Assembly (NCBI GenBank): GCA_946800325.1
Contig: OX326957.1
Span: 17,854,591-17,918,590, forward strand
DNA length: 64,000 nucleotides
Direction: 5' to 3'
From: Luzula sylvatica
Lineage: Eukaryota > Streptophyta > Magnoliopsida > Poales > Juncaceae
The notes below the pieces were generated by a model. It worked only from the letters and a program-made list of their open reading frames with translations. It searched no databases and was not told the DNA's origin. Within the stretch, counting starts at the first letter, position 1; each line of letters opens with the position of its first letter. The position numbers and the translations under genes were made by a program. Below are positions 34,568 through 47,871 of the stretch, in pieces.

Positions 34568-35600
34568 CCTACCAGCCTGTTACCAGTAATAATTGAGATG
34601 CCCGCGAATTCTGTTCCAAAGTCCCTGAAATTCAATTTCTCGCAATTACATCTCTGAATATAGAAAGATGAAAATGTGAAATGAACTGTATTTTCAAAAC
34701 TGCATTCATTAGAAATGTGAAATGTGAAATGAACTTACCATGAACATGGAATCATCTCCTTTTAAATTGCTTGCAATGTGAAATGAACTGTATTCATTAG
34801 CAATGGAGCTGGAAATTTTCCCAATTTGTCTCCTATTAAACAACAAAATAATGTCAAACCACTAATGCTTGATTAAATAGGATTATAATTAAGCCCAAAT
34901 CAGAATTTGAAAGACCAATTTTCAAAACAGCCAATTGGCGGATCTATAGATCCAAATATCATCCAATGCCGAAAAGAATGAACTTTAATAATCAAACATG
35001 CAACTTCATCGTAATCATCATAAATATGCAAAATTTACTGAAAATCAATGATAATGAGAGGCCAAAAGATGAAAAATAACTTACAGTGTCAAGCAAGTGC
35101 TAAATGTGTACCAAATCAAAATATAAATCGCAACAAATCCATCTTCGCCATTGAATTGCTGGCTCTCATCCCTCTTCCAATTTCGTCATCAAATGCAGAG
35201 AGCAAAACTGACGTCGACTCCTCACCATTTGCAAGGTTCATGCTCCTTTGATTGAAATTCGGAGATCTGGGTGATAAATTCGATCCATTCTCCGACTTCG
35301 GGCTCCCATTGCATTGGACCAACGATGGCAATGCACAGCTGGATTTGATATCGTTGTTCATTGAATTGAAAAACAAAGAAACCAATTTTCTTCTCCTCAG
35401 TGTCCTGCCGCACATCTATCACCTTGTCTTCTCCCTTGCAAAGCTAGGTTTTTACTCTCCCTCTCTCGCGGCTAGGTTTTTACTCTCACGCAGCACAGGA
35501 TTTTGATTAGCGCCCCCACCTTGTCCTAGACCCGCGTGCCCATCACTGCCCCATCTCCAGCCTGGAACCAGCGATATCGGCGCCCTTCTGACGGAACCAG
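34568..35600 (-). pseudogene. Unidentified multi-exon gene fragment
   Basis: On the minus strand, spliceable pieces follow one another. A first exon is open for about 80 codons from an ATG near 35360 (it includes SENGSNLSPRSPNFNQRSMN), with a GTAAGT donor near 35083. An exon at about 34831-34740 runs from an AG acceptor (after TTGTTTAATAG) to a GTAAGT donor and encodes RQIGKISSSIANEYSSFHI and LKGDDSMFM. An exon at about 34627-34584 lies between TTTCAG and GTAACA. The wording looks like a real plant protein, but I do not recognise the family. No later exons are seen to the left, so it is probably a captured or truncated fragment. The first-exon frame reaches a stop before its strongest donor, so the exon model is uncertain. 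Confidence 0.4.
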
Positions 35601-35639
35601 CCTGGATCCAGCGACCGTCCTAGGGTTTTGTCGCATTTC

Positions 35640-36840
35640 TCTCTAGCTCAAGCGACCGTCCTAGGAAGAAAGAGACGCCATTAAACCGGCATGCAAATTC
35701 ATTTGTATAATATTTTACTTCGTTATTCCTCTGTTTTTGAATATAAAACACATATCTTAAAGATAGATATAATCATAAACATTGGGCCTTCGTTTCCTTC
35801 TTCCACTTCACTGGTATCCTCACGGTGCGATTCTTTTTTTCACTGCCGTCGGATCGTGCGCGTGGGTTAGAAGAGTAGTGCGTTGTCTCTCTTTCTCACT
35901 TCGTTCACATTCGCGCTCGGAGAAATGCTAATCAAACCCTACTATCAAGAGAAATGTTGGCGACGCAGCTGGCGATGAAGAGAAAGAAGAGCAAAGAAGG
36001 AGGCTGATGGCGATGAAACCCTAGGACGTCCGCGCGACTGGCTGGAATCCTTCTCCATTCATTGACATCACAGCAAAGACTAGGTAGGAACAAGTGGCGA
36101 TTTCAAACCCTAGGTGGGAACCAGCGGCGATTCTTCGTTGTCTTCTTCAGGCGACGAAACTGAAACTTAACACACGTAGTTGAGTCTTTTTTCTCACATT
36201 TCTTTGATGTTTGGATTTTTTTTTTGTGAATCGTTCATAGTTGCCAATTACAACATTTTATGAGTTATTTTCATGTTGATTAGGGCTAATTTGAGATGAA
36301 GTGTGATTATTTCAACAGTATGATTAATTTCATTATTAATTTCCGTATCACAATTAATATATGTGAGCAATCACAACATTTCAGTACTGATTTTCATTAT
36401 TGATTTTCTTTTATTTAACATAGATTAATTTCAGTACTCATTTCGATACGACATTTTTAAGCCCTCGCATTTAGTTAACATTGATGAATTCATTTTGCAA
36501 TTTGTACTCTCTCATTGATCTATTTACCTGAACTGCGCCAAAGACGATTTCTAATTTTGAGCAACATGATGGACAGTGCCTGTAGAGGTTGCAAATAGGA
36601 AATTCATAAAGGTGATTTTCGTATTTTAACATGTTCTCGAAATCTCAAATCCTAATTTGGTCTTTTTTTTCCTGTCTCAATGTTATTTGCAGGACCTCAA
36701 TACGACATGGTTTCTACATGAACTTCAAGTATTAGTTTTCGAATTAGTCGAGGAAGATTAAAAATCCAGAAATTGATAACAAGAGGTATATAGGAATTCA
36801 AAATAACATTTCGGCAACTTATTTATGATTGTTTCTCTTA
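35640..36840. other. Gene-leader-like stretch, no recognised product
   Basis: Sequence at 35780-36170 is CT-rich with GCGACGAAACCCTAG-type words, as in plant 5' leaders. It includes a very short frame from the ATG near 35954. From 36200 onwards it is AT-rich. No coding motif is visible. Confidence 0.35.
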
Positions 36841-36855
36841 ATTAATTTTTTTTTG

Positions 36856-37710
36856 CATGGTTCTGTATATCGGACTCGGACTCGGACTCGGCTGACTCGG
36901 ACGAGTCGGAAAAAAAAATCGGGAAAAATGGAAAAAAAGTATAAAAAAATATTTTAAAAATTGATAAACATTAATTTAACTAATACAAACCCAAATTAAT
37001 ACTTTAAAAATATACATGCTATATAAAGAGATTATTTCAGGATAACATGATTGAAAAAAGTAAATAAATTAATTAAAAATAAATTTATTCATGTAAAATT
37101 TGTAATATTTTATGATAGAATAATGTATAAAATGTCGTGTGTACAATATAATTATTTGTAAAGAAAAACATTATTTTTTATAAAATAATATATTTGTAAT
37201 TTTTTTACAAAATATAATTATTATACTTATATATGATATTTATAGAAATATTATTTTTATTTGTTTTTAATTGGAAAAAAATCTTATTTTATTAACATTA
37301 TATATTTTTTTTAACTAATATAGATAGTACCTATGCAAACATTTCAATCTTGGTATTTTATTAATCGGATAAAACAAGGGTAATTTTATCGCCCCCTCAT
37401 GTACTTCATTTATGCAAAAGTAAGTGGCCATTATTGATTTGATATTCTATGAGTATCCTGAGTAATTACAAAAGTAATCATGTAAAGCTTACTACAAAAT
37501 TACAAACATGTAAAATATATGAAGAAACTGGCCACAAAATATCGTATCATCTCTCCCATCTCCCCAATGAACTCTCCTTCTTCAACTCTCCCTCGCCATG
37601 AGATAATATATGAAAAAAACAAAACTCAAACCCTAGAACTCGTTAAAACTTGGATTCGACCATCGATTAACTCAACCCAGCGATTAACTCAACATTACAG
37701 GCATCATCTC

Positions 37711-37744
<34 letters not shown>

Positions 37745-37843
37745 CGGGTGCGATATTATTGGGAGAAACTCGTCTCGGTTGCCACCGAGTCCGATATACT
37801 CGGCCGAGGGTTTTTTTTAACTCGGCCGATATTAAGAACCATG
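36856..37843. mobile_element. hAT non-autonomous element, family B (988 bp)
   Basis: The ends are CATGGTTCTGTATATCGG and, inverted, CATGGTTCTTAATATCGG. The 8-bp duplication TTTTTTTG flanks it (36848-36855 and 37844-37851). Subterminal GGACTCGG arrays lie at both ends. An (AT)n microsatellite (37712-37738) is inside. Confidence 0.8.
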
Positions 37844-37969
37844 TTTTTTTGTTCATTTTCTGCAATTTTACCTATTAATTAACTGATTTTCGTGACCATA
37901 TTCTGCAATATTAATTATTTATAAATAAACATTTAATAATATTATATCTGATGTCAACTTAAACTAGAT

Positions 37970-38345
37970 GGTTCAGGCGAGCGGAGAGGACATTATATGT
38001 GCTGTCGAGAACAATGCACTTCTGTCCGGCTCAATTTTCACTGTGAATGTGTCCCAAGATTAAACTGACAGGCGTATTCTGAGCAAATACGATAAAAAGG
38101 TATTCAATTAATTCCTATATTATTTTTTTCTTTTTACTTCTTATTTTTAGGGTTTCGAAAATTGCTTATTTATTATTTTTTAATTTGTTATATGTAGGTC
38201 GACTATGAGATGTGGCCACGATGAGAGAGTGAGGATGGTATCAGTGACCGTGAAGAGCAGCTCAAGATGGCCGATATGGAATCTGGTACAATGCCTCCGA
38301 GGACGAAACGGTCTGACATAATTGAAGAAAATATCGTTTTGGATC
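37970..38345 (+). pseudogene. Unrecognised exon-like fragments
   Basis: A stretch at about 37970-38099 reads as coding (ASGEDIICAVENNALLSG, then RRILSKYDKK after one stop) and ends in AAAAG/GTATTC. After a TGTAG acceptor at about 38198 a second piece reads VDYEMWP, a stop, and then a Glu/Asp-rich run to about 38352. I do not recognise the protein. The in-frame stops make it a relic. Confidence 0.3.
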
Positions 38346-38445
38346 AACGATAAAAGTGTACATATAAAGACAAACGAACGTACGTGTTCAACGAAATTGA
38401 TATGGGCATAATAAGATTGTGTAAATATAAGTTCCAAGGGTAGTT

Positions 38446-38524
38446 CCGTTATAACGAACCTGTACAGACTTAGAAGGTTTGTTATTAATGAAGTAGAGTT
38501 CCAGAGAATGTTCCGTTATAACGG
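38446..38524. repeat. Two CCGTTATAACGG palindromes
   Basis: CCGTTATAACGA (38446-38457) and the perfect palindrome CCGTTATAACGG (38513-38524) are 67 bp apart. They resemble the array inside the solo LTR at 60824-62327. The surrounding DNA is not otherwise recognised. Confidence 0.6.
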
Positions 38525-38740
38525 AAGTCGGGCTCTGTTGTTCGGGACTTGGCAGCGACGCCGGTACCCAACATCGTGTGTGAACTTGCTTGAAATAGTG
38601 CTACCAAAGAGAAAAAGAGAAAAGATCATTGAATGAAGGATCCGGTCCGACCCGATCCCGAGGACCACGTCGTCAACCCGACAGTACGAATCCTAATCTA
38701 CGTGCCACTACGAATATATAACTCTTATATATAGGGTCAT

Positions 38741-41700
38741 TGAAGGGAATCGATCTGACCCCAGGCCCGCGCACCGGATATGAAGGCCGGGTCCGGTTCC
38801 CAAATTCCGAGATAACGTCTCGACTTCGAGAGTACGATGCAAAGTAGGATAGACGATTACCAGCGTGAAATTGATCACGCACGACGGGTTGATGGCTCAC
38901 ATCCTTCTCTTCTTCGGTGTCATGTTGGTGACTAACCCGTGCGTCCCATACCACACGTCTGCGTGCGTCCCATGCCCCCACGCTTCCACAGCCTTTTGCT
39001 CCTTTATTTTTCCGGTTTGATAATAAACGAAGAGCCACAAAGTGCGAACTCCTCTACTCGTATCCACCGTGAGTCGTAGCACCGGCGAACTTGCTTGATC
39101 GCGTTTGATCCTCTAATCCGAGAAAACTACTTTTCTCTTTCTCTCTTTCTAATCGCACTCTTTCAACTCTTTGATAGAATGAATTCTCTGGATTGGACTA
39201 CAATTAACTGAATGGAAGAGAGAGAAATATCCTATTGATACTTCATAGGATAAGGATGGGCCAAAAGGTATGTATAAATATTATACACATTTTCAAACAT
39301 AAAACTGCATGCATCCTTTTTGAAACGAAATTGTTAAATCGTTCCAACCGACTTCAAACCTTCACGAAAGTTGTAGATAATCTTATTATCTTTCCAACCC
39401 AATTTGGCCTGGTCCAATTGGAGTCCGGATACGAAAGGTATGTCGGTTTTACTAACTGTGTGTCAAACTATCGCATCCTTTCGGTATTCCATTAAAACGA
39501 AAATGATAAATCGCTCAAATGAAATATCTTTCTTCATGAAAGTTCTAGATAATCGTATTATCTAACCAACCCAATTTGAACCATTCAATCGGTTATGACA
39601 GTTTTAGTAAAACTGTTTAAACTAATTTTCGAGTTTTATTAATAAAACCGCTTCTTATCAATTTAACTATGTATATCAAATATACATATGTGCATCTAAT
39701 ATAGACATTATTTGTGCCCACAAACGCGTGCGTTCGTTTGTCCTTATACGTACAATTTTATCATTGATCCAAAATTGTATTTTCTTTAGTCTCTTACTCA
39801 GTTTCAGATCTAACCAAAATGTACTCATGTATATCACATATACACTATAGTAGAGAATATAGCTCACGTATCATATATGCTAAAGCCATGCACATCCTGT
39901 AGATAATCTTATTATATTTCCATCCCAATTTGGCCCAGTCCAATTGGAGTTCGGATACGAAAGTCATGACGTTTTACTAACTGTATGTCAAACTGTTGCT
40001 CCCTTTCGGTATTCCATTAAAACGACGCTGATACTTCTCTCAAATAAAATATATTTCTTCATGAAAGTTCTAGATAATCTTATTATATATCTAACCCAAT
40101 TTTAACCATTCAAATTGGAGTCGTTATCTGAAAGTTATGCGAGTTTTACTAAAACTGTTTCTTATGTCCACGAACGCGTGCGCTCGTTTGTCCTTCTACG
40201 TACCATTTTACCGTTGATCCAAAACTGTATTTCCTTCACATCCTATGTGACAATACTTGTAATCAAGTCCGACATAGTACGACTCGTTGTGTGACCGTGT
40301 AGGTTCGTTTAACAATGGCCGTAAGCTGTTACACATTACAAGCCCATGAGCGGGATCTAGTCACTCCATCATGGCTACCCATGTTAAAACGAAAAATGAT
40401 TGTGATCATTGTGCCTATCTCGTATAGCGGTTATTAGTTCTCTTGTTAGCGATATCCGTTAATCAAAAGGCATGGTAATAGTCATCCTTATAGTTTGATT
40501 AACAACACTTATTTCCCGTTTCTCAGTTGAGTTAACAAATTTCAATCGATATTAACCGTTAATATCATTGACTGCGGCCGCATATTTCGTTAATCGACTC
40601 ATCGAGAGGCGCCTAAGAGATATCTCTTCCTTTCGAAATAAATAATTCCTATCTTGGAGACTCATATTGAATTCCATGTTTCGGACAATATCCAATTATG
40701 ACCGTATTGGCCCCCTGTTACGGCAGGTGTAAGGTCATATCAAAGCATTGTGTTACGTACGTAAATGAATCATTGATCCCCTCAAGTGTGAAGAACCTAA
40801 TACCCTACTCGCCGCGAGTCCACCCATAATGACTAAACCATGTCATGGTCTCGCGGATTTGGTCATATCCAATATTTGTCACCAGCATTTATCTACGTTC
40901 CCGATTCGACAATCACTTTGTCCTATGATTAGCAAAACATAATCATCTCCTCGGATAACGTACTAGTGTACGCGTTCAGTGTATTATCGGATAATAGAAA
41001 TGCTTCTCACTTAAGCAAACTGACCCGCGACTTGGGATGTTTAGAAATGAAACTTTAGGTGTGATGGTTTCACTGCACATAATCGCATATTGTGCCAACG
41101 TCCACACAAGCTCAAATCAGGGTTCATGTAATCATATTACACAACCCGCACACATTTTCATGTAAGATGAATGCCTAAAAATTTAAGTAAGCAAAAAAAA
41201 TTTAAATGCACTCATATGGATTAAGTATTGGGGTGATGCAGTATCTACCTATAGGTATGTCCATACCCATAACCCGCGAGGACTATCGTATTAGATAACT
41301 ACATTCTACTCTCTTCTTCCTCCTCTAGGTATCTCCATACCCATAGTCCTCGCATGACAGTCACACGCGACTAGAGAGAGCGGTTTTGTAAACGGGTCCA
41401 CAACGTTGCCGCTAGTGTTAATCTTTGTAAGGTTTGGAACATTTCCATATACCTACGATCACATCTTTTCACAAAATTTCACGCATCAAATGAAATTTTC
41501 TAAGTATTGGCTAGAAGTGGTTTTGACCTCGGCATTTTTGGCTTGTACTATTGAGTCTCACGCAATGCACACCCAAAAATCCGATAACTCGAGACTACAT
41601 CGAGTGTGGTCATGTATCCTTGATCCATACCGCTTCCATATGCGATTAATAACCGCAATATACTCGCCTCCATAAATAGAATCGCAAACCATTGGTTGTG

Positions 41701-44700
41701 TGGAACCTTTCCACATAACCGTGTTTTCTTTTAAGCAAAACATGTACACACTTCGTGATCGAAAGTCGTGCTACATGTTTGGAAACTTCCGTTGGTATAG
41801 CTCTTTATAACCAACCCGTCCTCCACACCATTATAGATAAAATAAAATTCTGAATTCTTTCACAAAGTATTCAAGGATAAACTTCACCGCATTCAATGCA
41901 AATCCCAATGGGGGTAAGGGATGCATAACTATTATGCATACATTGTGTATAATCATTATACACATGCACAAGAATGAGACTCGTGTAATCACATTACACT
42001 CGAACTCGTGTGATTCCCTTGGATTTCATTGACGGTAAGTTAGACGTTTATATGTACGACATACGTCCACATATATATTTAAGAAATGCAATGCGGCTCC
42101 CACTAACCTTCATGTATACACAAAGTTTTCATTCGTTCCAATAATGTTATAACCGTTTATATCTTCGTCAAAACGAATATTACAATTCCGAGAAGCTTTC
42201 TTTAATCCATCATATGGATCGTTAAAACGTGCATATCCTATCCCCGATTCTTATGAATCGTCAAAACCGTAAGGTTATGTCAAGTACACATCCTTCATAA
42301 AAAATTTGTCAAGAAATTCGATTTTGACCTCCATTTTACCATATCACATATTCATAATACGCAACTATGGCAAGCAGAATTCGAGAATGCAAAAGCATGG
42401 CAACTTGCGAAAACGTTTCTTCATAGTCTAACTATGAATTGCTTGAAACTCTTCGCTATTAGCCTCGCTTTGCATATATGCAAATTCCTATCCATGTCGG
42501 TTTTTCACCTTGAATACCCATTCACGGGTCTAACCCGGAAAGTGATTGAATCAAGTTCCAAACTTGATAACGTACACGGATTGAATCTCGGATTTAGGTC
42601 ATGTGGAACCATTACTTCTCATAGCATCCTTGTAGGATATCGAATCATCATATGATTTCGACTTATTATCATTAGTCACGATAAACGTATTTATCAGTTA
42701 TGAACATAGCCTACTTGATCTACGAAAAATTCCTTTGTGTGTTCGGCTCGCGTTCGTCAACTCTTGATGAAGTCGTGTCAACTTTCATCGGCATAATGTT
42801 CATTTTCAGATCTCAAACTCTTTCGAGATTTATTCTACTCCCACTAGCCCGCATAGAGATAAGCGACATGAAGTTCCAAACTTGTGTGCATTCAGTCCTC
42901 CTTCAAGAAGGGATCTCTTCGAGCCACACAAATCTCATTTTCGTCGGGACGTTATAACTAATATAGTTTCCTAAAGGATATATGAACAATTCTCAGATTT
43001 GGGATCGAGTTTATCCGAAACAAATTTCGAAATTTACTCACAACCTCAAATCTGCACAAATGACAACTTCGGAACCGTTGCGATCCATATCTCATATGGC
43101 GTCTTTGTACCGATTAGAAGGTTTATGGTCCATATATTACATGCAACCATTCATTAGTGCCGCGGTCTCAAGGGTGTATCCCCAAAAAGTTTTTGGGAGA
43201 TCTGTTTGACTTATCATTTATCGAACCATGTCTAACATGCGTTCGTTTCCTCTTTTCGGATACATCTCAATGTTCCGAATCAAGTAATCGTGAAACGATT
43301 CCACAATCATACATGATCATCAATACGAATAACTCAAATATCGCCTCCTTGATCCTAACGAAGGGCGTATCTCAAATACTTGCCTCCTCGATCCTATCAA
43401 AGGGCTTTGATTTTCTTGCCAAGTCGATTCTGTATTTTGTTTTTGAAACTCTTTGAACCTTTCAAAAGTCTTCGTTTCGGCATGCATTAAATAGATATTA
43501 CCATATCTACTCTAACCGTCCGTAAACATAATAAAATACCAATAGCTTCCTCTTGCCTCGGAACTTATCGGATCATTTACATCTTAATGTAATTTCCAAT
43601 AATTCGTTGGATCTTTCTCCAACCTTTGGAGAATGACATCCTTTGTCGTCTTGCCCAATAAATAAGTATCGCGTTAATCAATCAAATCTAATTCGAATGA
43701 GTCTAGCAATCCATCTAATGGAATCTAGTTACGCGTTTCTCATTTATATGGTCAAGACGGCAATGCCAAAAGAAGAAATCAACTTTTAGGTTTAATCCTC
43801 CTCGGATTTCACCGTTCTTTGAGTCTTTCATTTGGACAACTCCTTGTCCGAACTTTCTGTTTGAAAAATATTTTCCAAAATACCCTTAGACTTTTATTTC
43901 CTTCGATCCCACCCTTGAATTACAAGGACATCCATGCATCTCTATGTCGTGGATTCCCCAGATGCTTCAAGCATCTCCAATTCAAATTTACATCGCATCT
44001 CATGCAATTCTGGGATTGACTTATTTATCGAATGCATAAGATATTCGGTCACGAAGATCAAATATCGTACCATCAACACGCGAGTGTTAATCAAAGACCC
44101 GCAAGGCATCTTAAGTTTAACCTACTCTTTGAGCCGCATTGAACCATTCAACACGCTCTAGCTCTTGAAACTATTTCTTGAGCGTTGCATTTTACTTTCG
44201 TATGTACCCGAATTCTCAAAATATTTTTGAAAATATGCGTCTAAACGTGCCACCACAAGGCACGTAATATTGTTCGATTCCTTCTTAAGTGTATTGAACT
44301 CGGCTTTCTCTAAAATCAAAGTCTCGAGCCCCGAATTTACCATCTCCGTGTCCAACACGTTCCTTTAAGTCTAAGAACTATTCTTTAACTATCAAGGATA
44401 AATATTACGGTAATTCCGACCCAAAAAGCCATCTACCATATCAATCTTATCGATATATTTGGTGTTGGATTCCTTCTTTTTGCTCCTTTACTTCTCCGGG
44501 TTGATCACAAACGAAGATCCACAATGTGCGAACTCCTCTACTCGTATCCACCGTGAGTCGTAGCACCTCGGTCGCGGATGCACCTGCCTAGCCGATGCAC
44601 CGGCGAACTTATTTGATCGCGTTTGATTCTCTAATTCGAGAAAACTACTTTTCTCTTTATCTCTTTCTCATCGCACTCTTTCAACTCTTTGATAAAATGA

Positions 44701-45313
44701 ATTCTCTGGATTGGACTTCAATTAACTGAATGGAAGAGAGAGAAATATCCTATTTATACTTCATAGGATAAGGATGGGTCAAAAGGTATGTATAACTATT
44801 ATACACCTTTTCAAACATACAACTGCGTGCACCCTTTCAGTATTCTGTTGAAACGAAATTGTTAAATCGTTCCAACCGACTTCAAACCTTCACGAAAGTT
44901 GTAGATAATCTTATTTTATTTCCAACCCAATTTTGCCCAGCCCAATTGGAGTTCAAATGAAATATCTTTCTAAAACTGTCGCATCCTTTCGGTATTCCAT
45001 TAAAACGAAAATACTAAATCGCTCAAATGAAATATCTTTCTTCTTGAAAGTTCTATATAATCTTATTATCTAACCAACCCAATTTGAACCATTCCAATTG
45101 GAGTTGTTATCCGAAACTTATGACAGTTTTACGAAAACTGTTTAAACGGATTTTCTGGTTTTCTTAATAAAACCGTTTTTTATCAATTTAACTAGTGTAT
45201 ATCCAATATACATATGTGCATCTAATATACACATTATTTATGCCCATGAACGCATGCGTTCGTTTGCCCTTATACATACCATTTTACCGTTAATCCAAAA
45301 CTGTATTTCCTTC
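38741..45313 (-). mobile_element. Copia element 0, heavily decayed
   Basis: The 3' LTR (about 38741-39788) and 5' LTR (about 44463-45313) share long diverged segments, for example ACTCGTATCCACCGTGAGTCG and GAATTCTCTGGATTGGACT. Between them, minus-strand sequence follows Copia element 1 in order. An RNase H/RT-like part begins near 41260, an RT-like part lies near 42440-42640, an integrase-like part near 43000-43500, and a gag-like part near 43940-44460. No frame exceeds about 100 codons. A polypurine-tract relic (GTCTCTTACTCAG on the plus strand) directly follows the 3' LTR. Part of the LTR end is duplicated at about 39897-40225. The LTRs differ in length, so boundaries are approximate. Confidence 0.7.
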
Positions 45314-45524
45314 GATCATACCACGTGAAATTGATCACGGAGAATGGTTGACACGCGCTTGTAATTGCTCATCTTGCTGCTCCATTCTCAGTAACACCTG
45401 CGTCCCATTCCGGCACGATTCGACACCTTCGACGGAGCTCCGATTTGTCGTATACAACCGGATCACATCCGGTTCGTCTTTCAACTTGCTCTCGCTTGAT
45501 CACAGTTATATTCAGTTGAAATAC
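45314..45524 (-). mobile_element. Truncated LTR piece of a related Copia family
   Basis: The sequence from CCACGTGAAATTGATCACGG to CTCGCTTGATCACAG resembles the left part of the LTR at 38741-39788 (CAGCGTGAAATTGATCACGC and CTGCGTCCCAT words). It is cut on the right by the Gypsy LTR. Confidence 0.45.
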
Positions 45525-45947
45525 TGTGATGAATTATAAGTTTTGTAAATATTTTATAAAACTCGAGGGCTTATCTGCATAATTACCATGCAAATGGAGG
45601 GAATTAGAATGGGTCTTTATGTCGATAGTTGGATTGAGTTTAGGAAGTCTTTTTTATTCAATAAATGGTCTGAGATGGAGTTTGGGCCGAGTTAAATAAA
45701 GATGGGCTTCCGTACAGGTCGTTAGAGTTGTTATATAGAATCTCAGTACAGTTAACGTGTCATCTCAAGAGTGGTCCAATCTGGAGTATTTAGTTAGTGA
45801 GAGAAGTGTTTTTTGTTTTTTTATGTTATTATGAATTTAGTTCTTTTTGGGAGAGGAGCTGATTGCGTTGAGTTGTAATTTGTATCCAGAACCCTTTTTA
45901 ATGAAATATTCTCGTTTTTTATTCTTGTATTGAGTGAGTTCATGACA
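45525..45947 (+). repeat. 5' LTR of the Gypsy element
   Basis: The LTR runs from TGTGATGAA to TTCATGACA, which are inverted repeats with one mismatch. Its length is 423 bp. It is followed after 2 nt by a tRNA-Met primer-binding site, which fixes its right border. Confidence 0.8.
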
Positions 45948-46963
45948 GTTGGTATCAGAGCAGTGCGATCAGTGCTCGCTTCAACCATGGCTGGCGTGAA
46001 AACTCGATCCATGAGTGACGAGGAGTTAAGAAGGATAGTGATAGAAACACAATCTCAGACCCAACAATTATCTCAAACGGTAATGGCGATGCAAACTAAT
46101 ATGACGAGAACAGAGGAAGGGCAAAAGATAACTGAATCCAAGCTGGATCAGTTAATGAACTCGGTGAGTCTGCTTATCAGTCAAAGCAGGGGAGGAACGG
46201 GCGAGGATCTGCCAGATCCATTACGATCGGATCCAATCCAATCCAAAGGGAAAGAGAAATTATTCGATGAAGGGTGTAGTAAGAGGAAGAAGGAGAAGGA
46301 TCGGGCAACTGAAAGATCTGTTGAGGAGGACGGATTCTCAGTACGATCAGAGGATTTTGAAGAAAGATCCGATGTTTTTCCTCGCAAGAAGAAATCGGTC
46401 GAGTTTAATCATAAGTTGAAGATGGAGATACCCAAATTTCGAGGAGAAGATCCAAGAGAGTGGAACCGGAATTGCGAATCCATCTTTTCTATTTGTGCGA
46501 TACCCAAAATTCAACAAGTAGAAATAGCTACGCTCTACCTCGAGAAGCAGCCAAAGAGTGGTATCTGGGTTTTTCTAACACCAAAAACAAACCGAGTTGG
46601 AAGACATTTACGCAAGAGTTGTGTAGGAGGTTTGACGATCAGCTGTTGATGGGCGCGATCGGAGAATTCCACATAATTAGACAAACGGGAGGAGTGAAGG
46701 ATTATATCACGGAGTTTGAGGTGTTAAAAAACCAGGTGTTGCAAGAGTATACCCGCTTAGATGATAATTTCTTTAAGAAATGCTTCATCTCTGGATTGAA
46801 AGAAGAAGTGAGAACGCATGTGTTAGTGTCTCGTCCCAAAGATTTGTACGATGCTTATACAAATTCAACTAACTATGAAACGATAACCGAATACCAAAAG
46901 AAGAACAAAGGGGGGATTAAATCGGTTATTGCTCCTGGAAACGTAAGTAAAGGGGGAACATGA
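45930..46963 (+). pseudogene. Gypsy gag, one frameshift
   Basis: An N-terminal coiled, Gln/Met-rich part (from MAGVKTRSM at about 45987) leads into a charged linker and the retrotransposon gag core (PKFRGEDPREW and, in the next frame, FTQELCRRFDD). The frame shifts between about 46540 and 46600, and a stop follows at 46963. A damaged zinc knuckle (CYWCDERFAPGHDC) is readable near 47030 beside an 11-A run, a likely slippage site. Confidence 0.75.
45950..45962 (+). promoter_or_regulatory. tRNA-Met primer-binding site
   Basis: TGGTATCAGAGCA is complementary to the 3' end of initiator tRNA-Met, the usual minus-strand primer of plant LTR elements. It lies 2 nt after the LTR. Confidence 0.9.
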
Positions 46964-47132
46964 GAGAAGGAGAAAGGGTCGTATTATCCTAAGAAGGAAT
47001 GGGATCAGAGAAAAAAAAAAAGGGTTATGCTATTGGTGTGACGAACGCTTTGCACCTGGACATGATTGCAAGAATAAACCTAAAGGGAAGATCTTTCTCA
47101 TTGAGTGTGCCGAGGAGTACGAAGAAGCAAGT

Positions 47133-47591
47133 GTGGAGGAAACAGTGAAGGAGGTAGAGGAAGAAACCTCGACAGAAGTTGAGCTTCCCAAAATCGCGGT
47201 GAATAGCATAATGGATGAAATGGAAGGACATGAAACAATTAAATTAGTTGGAATTATAAATGGAAAATCATTTGTGATTCTAATTGATAGTGGAAGCTCA
47301 CATTCGTTTATTGATCAAAAATTGGCGAAACAATTTCGACTCACCATTACCAAAGCTACGTCTTTATTGGTGACAGTAGCAAATGGGGCTAAGATCACAA
47401 GTGATGCTTATTGCTTGAGTGTGAATTGGATTATGAATGGAGTTCGATTCGAATATGGGTTAAGAGTATTGGAATTGGGATCAGTAGATGTAGTACTGGG
47501 AACCGATTGGATGACCAAATACAATCCAGTTGAGTTTGATTATGTGGGAAGGACCATTAAGCTACAATTGGGGATCAGCGAGTTGAATTAA
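47133..47591 (+). pseudogene. Gypsy aspartic protease
   Basis: The frame contains LIDSGSSHSFID (the D-S/T-G active-site motif, about residues 50-62) followed by VVLGTDWM, as in Gypsy proteases that process the polyprotein. It ends in a stop before RT. Confidence 0.8.
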
Positions 47592-47871
47592 GGAGCCACA
47601 ATCGCAGAAATAGAAGAGTGGGAGAGGTTCAGATCATCGAAGGAGAAGAACTCCGAGTCCTGATTTCTGAAAATCATGTTCTCTGGTTAGCACAAGTAGG
47701 AAAGTGGGAACAGAAAAGCGGAAGTGAGAATCCGAGATATTTCAATTTCAGTCTGGGAATTGAAGAACGGGTTTGAAAAAAACCGGCATCCAAGTTCCAG
47801 AAGTGAAGGAATTGGATTCCAGTTGTTGGCTAATGGACTCCAATTCCCAAATTAACACTCAAAACTAAGAA

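Noticed and set aside
38673..39038. 121-codon frame on the minus strand
   Set aside because: It lies across the 3' LTR of Copia element 0, where the sequence matches other LTRs and not a protein.
45930..46012. Gypsy gag starting at the upstream ATG near the primer site
   Set aside because: The first codons overlap the LTR end and primer-binding site. The ATG at about 45987 is the more likely start.
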